Below are positions 6,766 to 15,143 of a DNA stretch of 40,253 bases, piece by piece. This DNA comes from Shewanella saliphila (GTDB lineage: Bacteria; Pseudomonadota; Gammaproteobacteria; Enterobacterales; Shewanellaceae): positions 1 to 40,253 of the forward strand of contig NZ_BMQV01000043.1 of assembly GCF_014648295.1 (NCBI RefSeq), written 5' to 3'. How positions within the stretch are numbered: the first letter of the stretch is position 1; the number at the start of each line of letters is the position of its first letter. A program made the translations under genes and the position numbers. Under the pieces are notes generated by a model. The model searched no databases. It was not told the DNA's origin and saw only the letters and a list, made by a program, of their open reading frames with translations.

Positions 6766-8952
6766 TTAGGCCAGATCGAATCGATCGGCATTCATCACTT
6801 TAGTCCATGCTTTAACAAAGTCTTTTACAAACTTCTCTTTTGCATCGTCTTGCGCATAAACTTCAGCGTACGAGCGTAAAATAGAGTTTGAGCCAAAGAC
6901 CAGATCAACGCGGGTTGCAGTCCACTTCACTTTATCTGTACCACGTTCAACAATGTTGTACAGGTTTGTGCCGACCGGTTTCCAGCTATAAGACATATCA
7001 GTCAAATTAACAAAAAAGTCATTTGATAACACACCAACATTATCGGTAAATACCCCATGTTGAGTGTTGTCATAGTTAGTGCCTAGTACACGCATGCCGC
7101 CAACCAATACTGTCATTTCATGTGCGGTTAGGCCCATTAATTGGGTACGGTCTAGCATCATCTCTTCTGGCTGTACGACATAGTCTTTCTTTTGCCAGTT
7201 ACGATAAGCATCGTGTAATGGCTCTAACACGTCAAATGACTCAACATCAGTTTGCTCTTGCGTAGCATCACCACGACCAGCGGCAAATGGCACAGTAATG
7301 TTAACGCCAGCAGCTTTTGCTGCTTGTTCAACGGCCGCCGTGCCGCCCAGAACAATAAGGTCTGCCATGCTTACTGGTTTACTCAAACCAGCTTGAACGC
7401 TCGCGAGTGCAGCAAGCACTTTTTGTAATCTTGCTGGTTCATTACCTTGCCAATCTTTTTGTGGTGCTAAACGAATACGCGCACCATTTGCACCACCACG
7501 GAAATCAGAACCTCGGAAAGTACGGGCGCTGTCCCAAGCGGTAGCCACTAACTCAGCAACAGATAAACCCGTCGCTAAGATTTTAGCTTTTAAGTCGCTA
7601 ACTTCTTGCTCAGTTAAGCTGTAATCCACTTGTGGTACAGGGTCTTGCCAAATTAACTCTTCTGCTGGTACATCTGGGCCTAAGTAACGTGCTTTTGGTC
7701 CTAGGTCACGGTGAGTTAACTTAAACCAGGCGCGGGCAAATACGTCAGAGAAATAGGCTGGGTCTTTGTAAAAACGTTCTGAAATCTTACGGTATTCAGG
7801 ATCCATTTTCATCGCCATATCGGCGTCAGTCATCATGGGTTCAACTTTTATTGACGGGTCTTCAACGTCTGCAGGCTTGTGTTCTTCTTTAAGATCGATA
7901 GCCTTCCATTGCCATGCACCCGCAGGGCTTTTGGTGAGTTCCCAATCGTAGTTCAATAATAGTTCAAAGTAGCCGTTATCCCATTGGGTTGGGTTTGTGG
8001 TCCATGCGCCTTCAATACCACTAGTAACTGTGTCACGACCAATTCCACGGCTGGTTTTGTTTATCCAACCTAAACCTTGCTCTTCTATATCAGCACCTTC
8101 TGGATCTGGGCCTAGGTTTTCAGCACGGCCATTACCGTGTGCTTTACCTACTGTGTGTCCACCGGCTGTTAATGCCACGGTTTCTTCGTCATTCATTGCC
8201 ATGCGCGCGAAAGTAATGCGAATATCGTGTGCTGTTTTAAGCGGATCAGGGTTACCATCAACCCCCTCAGGGTTAACGTAAATCAAGCCCATCATTACCG
8301 CAGCGAGTGGGTTTTCAAGGTCTCGCTCACCTGAATATCGGCTGTTTTCTGAGCCGCTTGGCGCGAGCCATTGTTTTTCTGAGCCCCAGTAAATGTCTTT
8401 TTCTGGATGCCAGATATCTGCACGTCCACCAGCAAAACCAAAGGTTTTTAAGCCCATAGATTCATAGGCAACCGTACCGGCTAAAATGATTAAGTCTGCC
8501 CATGATAGCTTGTTGCCATATTTCTTTTTAATTGGCCATAAAAGACGGCGAGCTTTATCGAGGTTGCCGTTATCGGGCCAGCTGTTAAGTGGAGCAAAAC
8601 GTTGATTACCAGTGCCGGCACCGCCACGGCCATCTGCAATACGGTATGTCCCGGCTGAGTGCCAAGCCATACGGATCATCAATCCGCCATAATGGCCCCA
8701 GTCGGCAGGCCACCAGTCTTGGCTCTCGGTCATTAATGCGGTGAGATCTTTTTTTACAGCAGCAAGGTCTAATGATTTAAATGCTTCACGATAATCGAAA
8801 TTAGGATCCATTGGATCTGATTTACTGTCGTGTTGATGAAGAATATCGAGGTTAAGTGCGTTCGGCCACCATTCCATCACATCGCTGGCGACAGCTGTAT
8901 TGCCACCGTGGTTTACCGGGCATTTACCTTGGGAGTGTTGTGCTTTTTCCAT
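6766..8952 (-). CDS. katG: catalase-peroxidase
   Basis: Bifunctional haem enzyme that destroys hydrogen peroxide by catalase and peroxidase reactions. The distal triad is at Arg94, Trp97 and His98 in MRMAWHSAGTYR. The proximal His is in TAGGHTVGKAHG. The partners of the Met-Tyr-Trp adduct are visible as Tyr in GLIYVNPEG and Met in FARMAMND. The C-terminal non-haem duplicate domain is present, and total length is 728 residues. No signal peptide is seen, so it is cytosolic. The frame is open six codons further upstream, but AGGAAC 6 nt before the ATG at 8950-8952 decides the start. The 328-nt upstream gap carries possible regulatory palindromes. Confidence 0.97.
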   Translation of the reverse strand: MEKAQHSQGKCPVNHGGNTAVASDVMEWWPNALNLDILHQHDSKSDPMDPNFDYREAFKSLDLAAVKKDLTALMTESQDWWPADWGHYGGLMIRMAWHSAGTYRIADGRGGAGTGNQRFAPLNSWPDNGNLDKARRLLWPIKKKYGNKLSWADLIILAGTVAYESMGLKTFGFAGGRADIWHPEKDIYWGSEKQWLAPSGSENSRYSGERDLENPLAAVMMGLIYVNPEGVDGNPDPLKTAHDIRITFARMAMNDEETVALTAGGHTVGKAHGNGRAENLGPDPEGADIEEQGLGWINKTSRGIGRDTVTSGIEGAWTTNPTQWDNGYFELLLNYDWELTKSPAGAWQWKAIDLKEEHKPADVEDPSIKVEPMMTDADMAMKMDPEYRKISERFYKDPAYFSDVFARAWFKLTHRDLGPKARYLGPDVPAEELIWQDPVPQVDYSLTEQEVSDLKAKILATGLSVAELVATAWDSARTFRGSDFRGGANGARIRLAPQKDWQGNEPARLQKVLAALASVQAGLSKPVSMADLIVLGGTAAVEQAAKAAGVNITVPFAAGRGDATQEQTDVESFDVLEPLHDAYRNWQKKDYVVQPEEMMLDRTQLMGLTAHEMTVLVGGMRVLGTNYDNTQHGVFTDNVGVLSNDFFVNLTDMSYSWKPVGTNLYNIVERGTDKVKWTATRVDLVFGSNSILRSYAEVYAQDDAKEKFVKDFVKAWTKVMNADRFDLA

Positions 8953-9059
8953 GAGATGTTCCTTTATCACTAAAATAGTTTAAACGTTAAGCATCATTGG
9001 ATTACTTTTTTAGGCTAACTGACTGTGCTTACAAATTAAAGCGAGATTTATCTATCTGT

Positions 9060-9102
9060 TTAATCGGTTTTGCTAATACAAAAAAGTACAAAAACTGATT
9101 AA
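9060..9102. repeat. interrupted inverted repeat upstream of katG
   Basis: TTAATCGGTTTT (9060-9071) and AAAACTGATTAA (9091-9102) are complementary in 11 of 12 positions with a 19-nt spacer. They lie about 110-150 nt before the katG start. It could be an operator or a leader hairpin; no family motif was recognised. Confidence 0.45.
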
Positions 9103-9154
9103 TCATAGTACAGTTATGAATAAATGAGGTTAAAGATTTAATTCTTCTAAAATT

Positions 9155-9168
9155 ATGATCTAAATCAT
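9155..9168. promoter_or_regulatory. FNR/EtrA-like palindrome upstream of katG
   Basis: ATGAT-CTAA-ATCAT is a perfect half-site pair with a 4-nt spacer. It matches the TGAT-N4-ATCA core of the FNR (EtrA) consensus TTGAT-N4-ATCAA, with T to A at the outer position. It is about 200 nt upstream of katG, rather far for direct promoter contact. Confidence 0.35.
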
Positions 9169-9232
9169 TAAATTTATGGATGTACGGTAAAGCTTTGTCA
9201 ATGAATGTAGATAAAAAGCGCAGAGGTGAGAC

Positions 9233-9262
9233 ATGTGGTGCCGGTTATTTCTGGCACCACAT
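9233..9262. terminator. strong hairpin past the DUF1624 gene
   Basis: ATGTGGTGCC and GGCACCACAT form a perfect 10-bp stem with a 10-nt loop, 18 nt beyond the stop of the minus-strand DUF1624 gene. There is no clear T-run on either side, so it may be a weak terminator or an mRNA-stabilising 3' end. Confidence 0.5.
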
Positions 9263-9280
9263 GGGGTGAGATTTGAGGAA

Positions 9281-10474
9281 TTATAAATATTTAATCCACG
9301 CTTGCTGACTGGCTTGTTTATAGGCACTAAATTGCTTTACTGGATAATACAAAAGCGCGATTAAACTTAAGGCGATTAGCCAAACCCAAGCCATATTGTC
9401 TACGCCTAACAGCTCACCATGATTAGTGCCGAATACGTATTTACTGATGCTATAAAGGAGCAGCAATACATATAAATGCAGAATATAGAAAAACATGGGC
9501 ACCGAGCCAAAGGTCATTAATACCTGGCCAACCTGATTGTTTAAGCGCTCAAAGCCCACTAAACCGATAAACATGACCCCAAGGGTTATCAATAAAAAGC
9601 TTAATGAAGGAGGGTACTTAGTTAAGTTAAATACCGACATTAACGTCTCACCTAAATTGCTGCCCATCTGCCAAGGGAGTGTTTCACCATAAATATTGCC
9701 GCCTCGTAAAATGATAAATAGTACTAAGCAGCCAATACCCAATTGAAGTAAATGCCGTTGGCGTTTGCTGGCGATGGACGATTTTGAAAATATTGGCCCT
9801 GCGGCATAACCCAGTAAAATCACGCCCACCCAAGGTAGCGCGGGGTAGCTTATTTTGACTTTTAACACGCCATCGGCAATTAAATATCCCCGATCATGCA
9901 AAATCGTCCATAAGGTATAGCCCCACTCATTGGGCATAAACTGAATTGGGGTTAATAGGTTATGACCAAATACTATCGCAAAGCCTAATAGCGCCATGAT
10001 AGGGCGCGGTAAATTAATTAACGCAGCCAAGGTGAGCATGCTAAGGCCTATCACCCATATGACCTGTAACCACAAGGTGTGATAGTTGCCCATCCATGAA
10101 ATATTGATCACGACTATTTCAAGTCCGATTAAAAACAGGCCCCGTTTGATTAAAAACTCACGTGCTGAACGAGGTTGTAACGGGTTGCGGTTGGCATATA
10201 ACCAGGCTGATACCCCTGTTAAAAACACAAATACAGGGGCGCAAAAGTGGGCGGCAAATCGGCTAATAAACAATTCCCATGAAGTGGTGCTCAAATCCAT
10301 GGGATCGCTCACTTGCATGTGTAAGTAAAAACGTTCACGAACATGATCAAGCAGCATAATCAACATCACCGCGCCGCGCATCATATCAATGCTCGATATT
10401 CGTTTCGCTTTGACTGCGCCATCTAGTGCATTGATTGGTTGATTAGCACTCATAAGATACACTCGCTTTTGCAT
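9281..10474 (-). CDS. DUF1624-type membrane acyltransferase-like protein
   Basis: An integral inner-membrane protein of about 397 residues with some ten hydrophobic helices. The signature RISSIDMMRGAVML followed by LLDHVRE near residues 25-45 is that of DUF1624 (heparan-alpha-glucosaminide N-acetyltransferase-like catalytic domain). Proteins of this group are thought to move acetyl groups across a membrane onto sugars, but no bacterial substrate is established. The gene stands alone between the MITE-like element and katG. Two starts are possible, the ATG at 10472-10474 and one seven codons later; neither has a good ribosome site. Confidence 0.8.
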   Translation of the reverse strand: MQKRVYLMSANQPINALDGAVKAKRISSIDMMRGAVMLIMLLDHVRERFYLHMQVSDPMDLSTTSWELFISRFAAHFCAPVFVFLTGVSAWLYANRNPLQPRSAREFLIKRGLFLIGLEIVVINISWMGNYHTLWLQVIWVIGLSMLTLAALINLPRPIMALLGFAIVFGHNLLTPIQFMPNEWGYTLWTILHDRGYLIADGVLKVKISYPALPWVGVILLGYAAGPIFSKSSIASKRQRHLLQLGIGCLVLFIILRGGNIYGETLPWQMGSNLGETLMSVFNLTKYPPSLSFLLITLGVMFIGLVGFERLNNQVGQVLMTFGSVPMFFYILHLYVLLLLYSISKYVFGTNHGELLGVDNMAWVWLIALSLIALLYYPVKQFSAYKQASQQAWIKYL

Positions 10475-10665
10475 TGTGTGGTTAGCCAGTAAGGCCTGTA
10501 AGGCAGAATCGCTATGGATGATATAAGGTGCATAAAAGACCTAGTCGATAGTCCGTACAACATTGATATTGCTTCAAGGCGGTTATTTAGCAATTGACTA
10601 ATTGATTGAGAAACGTGTTTTCTGATTATGTGTCAGTGTGAGTAGCCAATATTCAAGAGCGAGAT

Positions 10666-10686
10666 TGTAAATGACAAACATTTACA
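10666..10686. repeat. short perfect inverted repeat
   Basis: TGTAAATG-ACAAA-CATTTACA, 8-bp arms with a 5-nt centre, 39 nt left of the MITE-like element. The arms resemble TyrR half-sites, but the gap between TGTAAA and TTTACA is 9 nt and not the required 6. No factor is assigned. Confidence 0.4.
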
Positions 10687-10724
10687 TTAGCAAAGGCGAA
10701 CACAATTTTTTACATGTTTTATAT

Positions 10725-10999
10725 GGGCCTGTTGATCTTTGCTGTTTAAATTTTGTTCGAGTTAAAAACGTTTTAATCGAGGCGAATGGATTGATGTCTA
10801 GTCATCTAAGCAAAATCCTTTCAACAAAGAGTAAAACGTTTTTAGCCGAACCCTTCGGGCGCGTTTGTTGGCCATTTTTACTGCGTTATCGACTTTTTAT
10901 GTAGAATAACAACACCTCGAAGTCTCTGCTGCGCAGTTGTAAATGTGAGTAATGGCCAACAATTCGCTGCAAAAATAACCTTGAAAGATCAACAGGCCC
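10725..10999. mobile_element. MITE-like element, 275 bp, no coding capacity
   Basis: The ends are perfect 16-bp terminal inverted repeats, GGGCCTGTTGATCTTT at 10725-10740 and its complement at 10984-10999. Inside there are two further perfect inverted pairs. TAAAAACGTTTTA (10763-10775) is complementary to 10832-10844. TTGTTGGCCATT (10865-10876) is complementary to 10951-10962. Such nested symmetry without a transposase is typical of a miniature inverted-repeat element mobilised in trans. Short open frames crossing it look fortuitous. No target-site duplication is obvious: the flanks read ATAT on the left and TAAG on the right. It ends 52 bp from the premature end of a GGDEF gene. The parent insertion sequence cannot be named from sequence alone. 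Confidence 0.7.
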
Positions 11000-11051
11000 T
11001 AAGCTGAACTCGGTAAAGAGAATGAACTTACACTGATTTAAAATCAGCATG

Positions 11052-11717
11052 TTAACCAAGCTCATAGTTTTCAATAAAAAATGCCGAGTCGAGTGCGTTT
11101 TGAATCGCATCGATAGTGCTGTCGACTTGAGAGTGAGAAGATTGGCCGATAACTGCGGCAAACTCATCACCGCCTAATCGAAATAACTGAACATTATGTG
11201 GCAGTTTTTCATTAATCCTTTTTCCCACTTCAATAAGCAGTAAATCACCATAATAATGGCCCAGTGCATCGTTAACTTGCTTAAAGCGGTTTAAATCTAA
11301 CATCAATAAACTAAAAGGTTTGTTTACAGCAAAGAGCTTATCTAATGATGCCATTAAATATTTGCGGTTTGGTAGGCCTGTTAAACTGTCGTGTAACGCA
11401 AGGTTACGTTCATTGATGACTAGCTTTTCAACTTTAATCAGGCTCAGTAAACTCAAGCGGGTGACTAACACCACAAAGGCACCACCAAAGAGCATAATGA
11501 TGCAAAAAATAATATCGGGTGTCTTTGTCTCGGGCTGCTCGCAGAGATAATAAAATACCCCGAGATATCCCATGATAAAAAACACAATCAGTAAGCGTAA
11601 TACTCGCCAGCCTAAGCTATTGTCTTTTGTACAGATCTCGGCAACAGAGTTTAGGCTGTAGACCAGTAACCCAATTCCTAACACTAGCATTAACAAGGCT
11701 AATATCTGTAACAAAAG
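11052..11717 (-). pseudogene. truncated membrane GGDEF protein (diguanylate cyclase remnant)
   Basis: The protein begins with three hydrophobic helices. A GGDEF domain follows, starting at HDSLTGLPNRKYL and including LLMLDLNRFKQVND and the signature RLGGDEFAAVIG. It stops about 35 residues after the signature. A full domain should continue for roughly 60 residues with the SIGIA strand and the AD-x-AMY-x-AK helix, as in the intact paralogue at 30931-31767. The missing 3' part is not recognisable beyond the stop, where the MITE-like element begins after 52 bp. The enzyme is therefore probably inactive. AGGAAA 6 nt before a TTG at 11717 suggests that start; a TTG at 11735 is also in frame. No inhibitory RxxD site precedes the signature. 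Confidence 0.7.
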
Positions 11718-11901
11718 AGTTTTCCTGTACAACAAATGAGCAAGGGTCGGGTGAATATATTAGGAAAATAAGCTAATGATATTGAAAGCTTAACGTGTTG
11801 CAAAATGAACACCCACAATAGAATGACCATAGTGTAATATGAACGTTTTTGCACGGATTTAAGTCGATTTAGTCGATTAAGTTACAGCCCTAAAACAACA
11901 A

Positions 11902-11927
11902 TGCAGCATAGCGTTAACTATGCTGCA
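11902..11927 (-). terminator. terminator of the 470-residue protein gene
   Basis: A perfect 10-bp stem, TGCAGCATAG / CTATGCTGCA, with a 6-nt loop. On the minus strand it is followed by a T-rich tract (TTGTTGTTTT). It lies 35 nt past the stop of the 11962-13374 gene. Confidence 0.75.
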
Positions 11928-11961
11928 CTTTGATAGTATTAATCCGATTCTAAAGCCTGAG

Positions 11962-13374
11962 TTAGCCTCTATAACCAAATAGTTTGTGTTCCATAATGGC
12001 TTTACTGACCGGCTCGGGTACAGTATCAACCCATTCACCTTGGCCACGGCAAATTTGTTGTAAAATTTCTCTAGAAAAAATATTAAACAACTCGGGGTTA
12101 CTCGACTCAATGCTGGTGATAAAACCGTTATCTAGCACATGGCGGAATAAGTAACGCAGATTATTAGGCACACTAAGGGTATTTAAATCGTTTATTTCAC
12201 CTTTGTCATCGCGTTCAGGGTACACAAATAAACGGGTGTTATCGGGGAATAACTTGCCAAAGGCTTCAAGAATACCGCCTTCCATACCGCGGTAATATTC
12301 TTCGTCAAAGATTTGTTTAATATTAACAATTCCCACCACAATACCAATTTGTAATTGGGTATACTGGCGGAAATAAGCCCGTAATGAGAAGTAACGAGTG
12401 TAATCCGAGATCATCACGTTATAGCCCAATAAATTAAGCAACTTAACGCGCTCCATAATGTCTTTTTCAGACATATTGGCATCTTTACCGTGTAAGTCAT
12501 TTAGGGATATTTCAGCAATTAATACGGTATTTTTATTTGTTACGCCTTCTTGTGTGGCAAAAGCTTTATAACCTTGCTCAATCATATCTACATTGAGTTT
12601 AGTAATCGGTTTAAACGAGCCACGAATGGTTAATACATTCTTTTTGTACAGCATGTCTGCCGGTACGGCAACGCTGCCATCGGCTTTAAACATAATCGCG
12701 CGGGTTTTCCAGCTGCGAATAAGGTGAATATTTTTGGCTTGATTATCAACATCTTCAAAGTAAGGCCCTTGAAAGTCGATACAATCAATTTCAATACGAT
12801 TGGCTTTCATATTATCGCTCAGTGAGTCGATAATCATTTTTGGGTCTTCAAAATAATAGTAACTGGCGTAAATCAGATTTACTCCTAATATCCCCAAAGC
12901 CTGTTGTTGGGCTTCGGCGGTATCGTCAAACATGCGTACATGGACAATAATATTAGACGGTTCTGCCCCCGGGTACATTTGAATTCGCACACCACACCAG
13001 GCGTGGCATTCATTTTTACGGTTGAAACTTTTGGCTGAAACGGTCGCAGCGTAAGTAAAGTAACGTGAAGATTTAGAACGAACGCCCCCGACACGGTCAA
13101 CCACTAAATCGAATTCTTGCTCCATCATCGCAAGGACTCGGGCTTTGCTGACATAGCGGCCGTCTTCTTGTACGCCGTAAATGGCGTCAGAGAATTTCAT
13201 ATCGTATGCAGACATGGTTTTAGCGATTGTTCCGGCTGCTGCACCTGCCACAAAAAAGTTACGTGCCACTTCCTGGCCTGCACCAATTTCAACGATGGTG
13301 CCGTATTTCTTTTCATCTAAATTAAGACGAAGGGCTTTTTCTTTGGTACCACGTGAACTGACTTGCTTATCCAT
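11962..13374 (-). CDS. conserved cytosolic protein of unknown function, 470 aa
   Basis: A soluble-looking protein without signal peptide or membrane helices. Its start is well supported by GGAGAT before the ATG. I recognise the family by its very conserved N-terminus (SSRGTKEKALRLNLDEK, then EIGAGQEVARNFF and GTIAKTMSAYDM). The C-terminus LFGYRG and the central ILGVNLIYASYYY are also conserved. As I recall, homologues occur in Bacteroidetes and gammaproteobacteria with conflicting names (nicotinate-nucleotide adenylyltransferase, TonB-dependent receptor). The sequence supports neither: no HxGH nucleotidyltransferase motif and no beta-barrel features are seen. The gene appears monocistronic, upstream of its own terminator and downstream of dacB. 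Function unassigned. Confidence 0.88.
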   Translation of the reverse strand: MDKQVSSRGTKEKALRLNLDEKKYGTIVEIGAGQEVARNFFVAGAAAGTIAKTMSAYDMKFSDAIYGVQEDGRYVSKARVLAMMEQEFDLVVDRVGGVRSKSSRYFTYAATVSAKSFNRKNECHAWCGVRIQMYPGAEPSNIIVHVRMFDDTAEAQQQALGILGVNLIYASYYYFEDPKMIIDSLSDNMKANRIEIDCIDFQGPYFEDVDNQAKNIHLIRSWKTRAIMFKADGSVAVPADMLYKKNVLTIRGSFKPITKLNVDMIEQGYKAFATQEGVTNKNTVLIAEISLNDLHGKDANMSEKDIMERVKLLNLLGYNVMISDYTRYFSLRAYFRQYTQLQIGIVVGIVNIKQIFDEEYYRGMEGGILEAFGKLFPDNTRLFVYPERDDKGEINDLNTLSVPNNLRYLFRHVLDNGFITSIESSNPELFNIFSREILQQICRGQGEWVDTVPEPVSKAIMEHKLFGYRG

Positions 13375-13505
13375 ATTATCTCCACACGATTTACAACTAA
13401 CGTTTACATACTGCTGGCAATGTTAGCGCAACAGTCTATATCTGTCAGTGTTAGATTGAAATTATTGAAGTTTTATTGTGCCAACAGCCTGAGTGTAAAT
13501 GGCGA

Positions 13506-15143
13506 TTAATTGATGGGCACATCCAACATAGTTTGTAAAAACACCGCCGAAAAAGGTGCTTTTTGTTGTTTTTTAATTTGTGGGCTTAAGCCATTTTCAA
13601 TGAGTACAAACAAATAATCATGGCCGTTACTGGCTTTGACTCTGCCGGCTAAATTGGCCACGCCTAACATGCTGCCGGTTTTGGCAAACACATGGTTTTT
13701 TAACGGCGATGTATTAAAGTAGCGTTTATAACGTAAGGTACCGCTGACACCCGACTCAGGCAAAGTATCGAGTAAAAAATGATATTCAGGCATCTGGTAA
13801 ACCGTTGTTAATACACTTAACACTTGCTCTGCACTAAGTAAGTTGTAGCGTGACAACCCTGAACCATCGGCTAAATTGGCGTCGGCTAAATCGATCCCTA
13901 GCGAGTACAAAATGGCTTTCATAGCCTGGCTACTGCGAGCAAAGTCACTCGGGGCTTGAAAATAAGCTTCGCCGACTTTCTTCAATAAGCTGTCGGCGAT
14001 CAAGTTGTCAGATTTTAACAACATGGTCGACAGCAGGTCTATTAAGGTTTCAGAGTGATGGCTGGCAATCACATAACGTTGCCCTGTTGCAGGGGATATT
14101 TGGCTGCGGCTAAGCACCATAGGAGCCTTGTGCTCAATCCCAAGGTTAGCTAATTGTTTATCGACAATGTTTTTGGCATAAAGGGCTGGGTCTGTAATGG
14201 CAATGGCCAATGGTAATGATTTTGCGCCTACATGACAGCCACTGAGATGGTATCGATTACTGTCAAAGCGGCTCAGGGTTAACTGACACGCTGGTTGGCT
14301 ATTGGCTTGAGTGTATACCGAACCTGTCGGTGCAAGTTTATGTTGTGATTGCGCCACCACGGGATTAATAAAATAGGCTTCATTGGTTATTTCAATAGGG
14401 CGTTTACCTACCATAGTGATACTGGCGGTTTTATCGTAACCTGTGGTTGATAAGCGGCCATAAACACAATTTTTATCAATAATAAATGGAGATATTGGCG
14501 CGGCATAACAAATGCCTAAGTCGTCCCAAACCCAGCCAGGAGCTTGCAATTGGTTGTCTTGCTCACTGACTAAAATAATTTCGCCATTGAGCTTAGTGAT
14601 CCCTAAGTCACTCAATGATGTCAGTAACTGCTGTAAGTCTTGATATTCAAGAGTGGGATCGCCACTAAACTCAAGGTAAATATCCCCCTGAAACACTCCA
14701 TTCACCACTTGCTGTTTGTCTATGGGCTGCTCGGCATAAGTGCTCAGTTGGGTTTGATAGTAAAATCCCTGGCCTAATTGTTTTGTCGCGGCAAGTGCAG
14801 TAAGCAGCTTTTGAATACTGGCTGGTTGCATAAGCGATTGGTTATTGTAACTAAACACGGCTTGCTGAGTGGTCATGTCCCACACGCTAATGCCTAATTG
14901 CGAATAGGCAGGCTTGAGTAACTGCAACATATCGTCAAGGTATTGGGTTGCAGCAAGCTCTGAAGGGGCTTGAGTTGTTGAGCTTGATGCTAAACTCGGC
15001 GGTATGATGATTTCAGCACTTGCCTGATGGGGGACAGCACACCACACACCTACGCCCAACATTAGGTGCGCTAATGCATAAACTGAACCTGCAAAATACT
15101 TGTACAATGGTCGGGGTGACGCCGTTAACAACGCTAAATACAT
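13506..15143 (-). CDS. dacB: D-alanyl-D-alanine carboxypeptidase/endopeptidase (PBP4)
   Basis: Periplasmic penicillin-binding protein of the S13 family that trims D-Ala and cuts cross-bridges in peptidoglycan. A hydrophobic signal sequence ends near AVPHQASA. The active-site SxxK is in QPASIQKLL. The second motif is SDN in LLKSDNLIADSL, and the KTG motif is in FAKTGSMLG. About 545 residues makes it longer than E. coli DacB (477), mostly through the N-terminal leader. The frame extends four codons upstream to a TTG, but the ATG at 15141-15143 has AGG 5-6 nt before it. It is probably monocistronic. Confidence 0.93.
   Translation of the reverse strand: MYLALLTASPRPLYKYFAGSVYALAHLMLGVGVWCAVPHQASAEIIIPPSLASSSTTQAPSELAATQYLDDMLQLLKPAYSQLGISVWDMTTQQAVFSYNNQSLMQPASIQKLLTALAATKQLGQGFYYQTQLSTYAEQPIDKQQVVNGVFQGDIYLEFSGDPTLEYQDLQQLLTSLSDLGITKLNGEIILVSEQDNQLQAPGWVWDDLGICYAAPISPFIIDKNCVYGRLSTTGYDKTASITMVGKRPIEITNEAYFINPVVAQSQHKLAPTGSVYTQANSQPACQLTLSRFDSNRYHLSGCHVGAKSLPLAIAITDPALYAKNIVDKQLANLGIEHKAPMVLSRSQISPATGQRYVIASHHSETLIDLLSTMLLKSDNLIADSLLKKVGEAYFQAPSDFARSSQAMKAILYSLGIDLADANLADGSGLSRYNLLSAEQVLSVLTTVYQMPEYHFLLDTLPESGVSGTLRYKRYFNTSPLKNHVFAKTGSMLGVANLAGRVKASNGHDYLFVLIENGLSPQIKKQQKAPFSAVFLQTMLDVPIN

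Larger units (their letters stand above)
8953..9280. other. katG upstream region, 328 nt without genes
   Basis: AT-rich and without a credible reading frame. It contains an interrupted 12-bp inverted repeat at 9060-9102, an FNR-like palindrome at 9155-9168 and a strong hairpin at 9233-9262, listed separately. I looked for the spaced ATAG/CTAT pattern of OxyR and could not find a convincing one. Confidence 0.6.

Noticed and set aside
6771..6800. GATC pair near the katG stop as a SeqA site
   Set aside because: The sites fall in coding codons for the DRFDLA end of KatG and have no regulatory context.
8953..9280. OxyR-binding site for katG
   Set aside because: The four spaced ATAG/CTAT elements could not be found in a convincing register.
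10666..10686. TyrR box
   Set aside because: Half-sites TGTAAA and TTTACA are present but separated by 9 nt and not the 6 nt TyrR needs; no aromatic amino acid gene is adjacent.
10671..10904. 77-codon plus-strand frame starting left of the MITE-like element
   Set aside because: It runs through the inverted-repeat arms, has no ribosome site and shows no domain; its sequence is explained by the element.
10886..11170. 94-codon minus-strand frame across the MITE edge and the GGDEF gene
   Set aside because: It reads the GGDEF gene in the wrong frame and continues into repeat DNA; it does not restore the missing cyclase C-terminus.
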